DNA of 32,943 bases from Thermoplasmata archaeon (GTDB lineage: Archaea; Thermoplasmatota; E2; DHVEG-1; B18-G2), in assembly GCA_021161865.1 (NCBI GenBank), contig JAGGZU010000067.1, positions 1 through 32,943 on the forward strand, given 5' to 3'. Of the stretch, positions 32,348 through 32,943 are shown one piece after another. The stretch's first letter is position 1; every line of letters starts with the position of its first letter. A program made the translations under genes and the position numbers. Under the pieces are notes generated by a model. The model was not told the origin of the DNA and did no database searches. It saw nothing but the letters and a program-made list of their open reading frames with translations.

Positions 32348-32943
32348 ATGGTAAGGTTTGAAATCAAGGATAGAGATGCTGCCGGTAGACTGGGTGTGCT
32401 TAAAACAGAGCATGGTAGTATTACAACTCCTGCTCTTCTCCCAGTCATTAACCCAAACAAGATGCTTATAGAAGCAGAGGAGATGAAGAAACGTTTTGGC
32501 GCTGAGATTGTTATAACAAACTCCTACATCATCTACAAAAAAAACAGTCTCAGGGAGAAGGCACTTGCTGATGGAGTGCATTCCCTTCTTGGTTTTGATG
32601 GGGCGATAATGACCGACTCCGGAACCTTTCAATCCTATGTTTACAATGACATTGATGTTGATCCTCTGGAGATCGTTGATTTTCAACGCGAGATAGGGAG
32701 CGATATTGGAACTATACTGGATGTGTTCACAACCCCTGACACAGGTTATCAGCAGGCGGAGAAACAAATGATGCTAACGGTTGAACGTGCAAAGAAAAGC
32801 GTTACCAGGAAAGGGGATATGCTGCTTGCCTGCACCGTTCAGGGAGGAATATTCCCTGAGCTTCGTACAAAATGTGCACAACAGTTAAGCAGAATCGATG
32901 CTGATGTCTACCCGATAGGGGGCGTTGTCCCTCTTATGGAAAA
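32348..32943 (+). CDS. tgtA: Archaeosine tRNA-guanine transglycosylase, 5' part (runs off window)
   Basis: This is missing from the ORF track because no stop falls in the window. From the ATG at 32348 the frame stays open to the last base, giving 198 codons: MVRFEIKDRDAAGRLGVLKTEHG, TPALLPVINPNKM, the catalytic Asp region IMTDSGTFQSYVYNDIDVDPLEIVDFQREIGSDIGTILDVFT, and LACTVQGGIFPELR. These match the N-terminal catalytic domain of archaeal TGT, which exchanges G15 of tRNA for preQ0 on the way to archaeosine. The GGIFPELR/PIGGVVPLME end is mid-domain; the C-terminal part including PUA lies beyond the window. Confidence 0.95.
   Translation, partial: MVRFEIKDRDAAGRLGVLKTEHGSITTPALLPVINPNKMLIEAEEMKKRFGAEIVITNSYIIYKKNSLREKALADGVHSLLGFDGAIMTDSGTFQSYVYNDIDVDPLEIVDFQREIGSDIGTILDVFTTPDTGYQQAEKQMMLTVERAKKSVTRKGDMLLACTVQGGIFPELRTKCAQQLSRIDADVYPIGGVVPLME

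Noticed and set aside
1-32943. CRISPR array, insertion sequence or rRNA
   Set aside because: No regularly spaced repeats, transposase genes or rRNA-like sequence were found on reading through.

Overview
The window is a gene-dense stretch of an archaeal chromosome, AT-rich by eye and with no gap over about 300 bases. Archaeal markers are geranylgeranylglyceryl phosphate synthase, a two-subunit GMP synthase, TiaS (agmatidine in tRNA-Ile2), archaeosine-type Tgt, Spt5/SecE, and TATA boxes placed for leaderless mRNAs. FtsZ and the gene order fit a euryarchaeal-grade lineage, possibly related to Thermoplasmatota or methanogens. The window alone does not fix the lineage. HypF implies [NiFe] hydrogenases elsewhere in the genome.

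Layout. 1-3.95 kb (+): a DUF368/PopT-like polyprenyl-phosphate transporter, inositol/fructose-bisphosphate phosphatase, GGGP synthase, UbiX, and a CruF-like carotenoid protein, so largely isoprenoid and lipid functions. 3.98-5.97 kb (-): guaAA, guaAB, purE for purine synthesis. 6.07-10.08 kb (+): topoisomerase I, then a secreted Asp-box/CARDB protein with its own leaderless promoter. 10.07-12.66 kb (-): mtnA, a degenerate class II aldolase-like protein, and an EF-Tu/SelB-like protein that has lost its GTPase motifs. 12.9-15.18 kb (+): hypF. 15.34-16.29 kb (-): an archaeal HTH regulator, divergent from tiaS and a B12-type radical SAM gene (16.3-19.0 kb, +).

19.0-26.64 kb (-): the most unusual part, a tight run of overlapping genes read from 26641 down to 19025. 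In order: a bacterial/CrtE-type GGPP synthase, a UbiE-like methyltransferase, an ATC-hydrolase-like protein, a BPL_N/glutamine-amidotransferase-like protein, a geranylgeranyl-reductase-like flavoprotein, a nicotianamine-synthase-like protein, a PaaK-like adenylate-forming enzyme (split by one extra base in an A run), a membrane-anchored left-handed beta-helix acyltransferase, and another methyltransferase. It looks like a biosynthetic operon for an unknown prenyl-linked or otherwise modified small molecule or lipid. I do not recognise the product.

26.7-28.2 kb: tRNA-Gly(GCC), a small unknown protein, a small DUF2098-like protein and a PHP-domain phosphoesterase. 28.2-30.6 kb (-): ftsZ-secE-spt5-rpl11, a conserved cell division/secretion/transcription/translation block. 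30.7-32.9 kb: nadC, divergent from aspartate dehydrogenase (both NAD synthesis), then the 5' part of tgtA running off the window.
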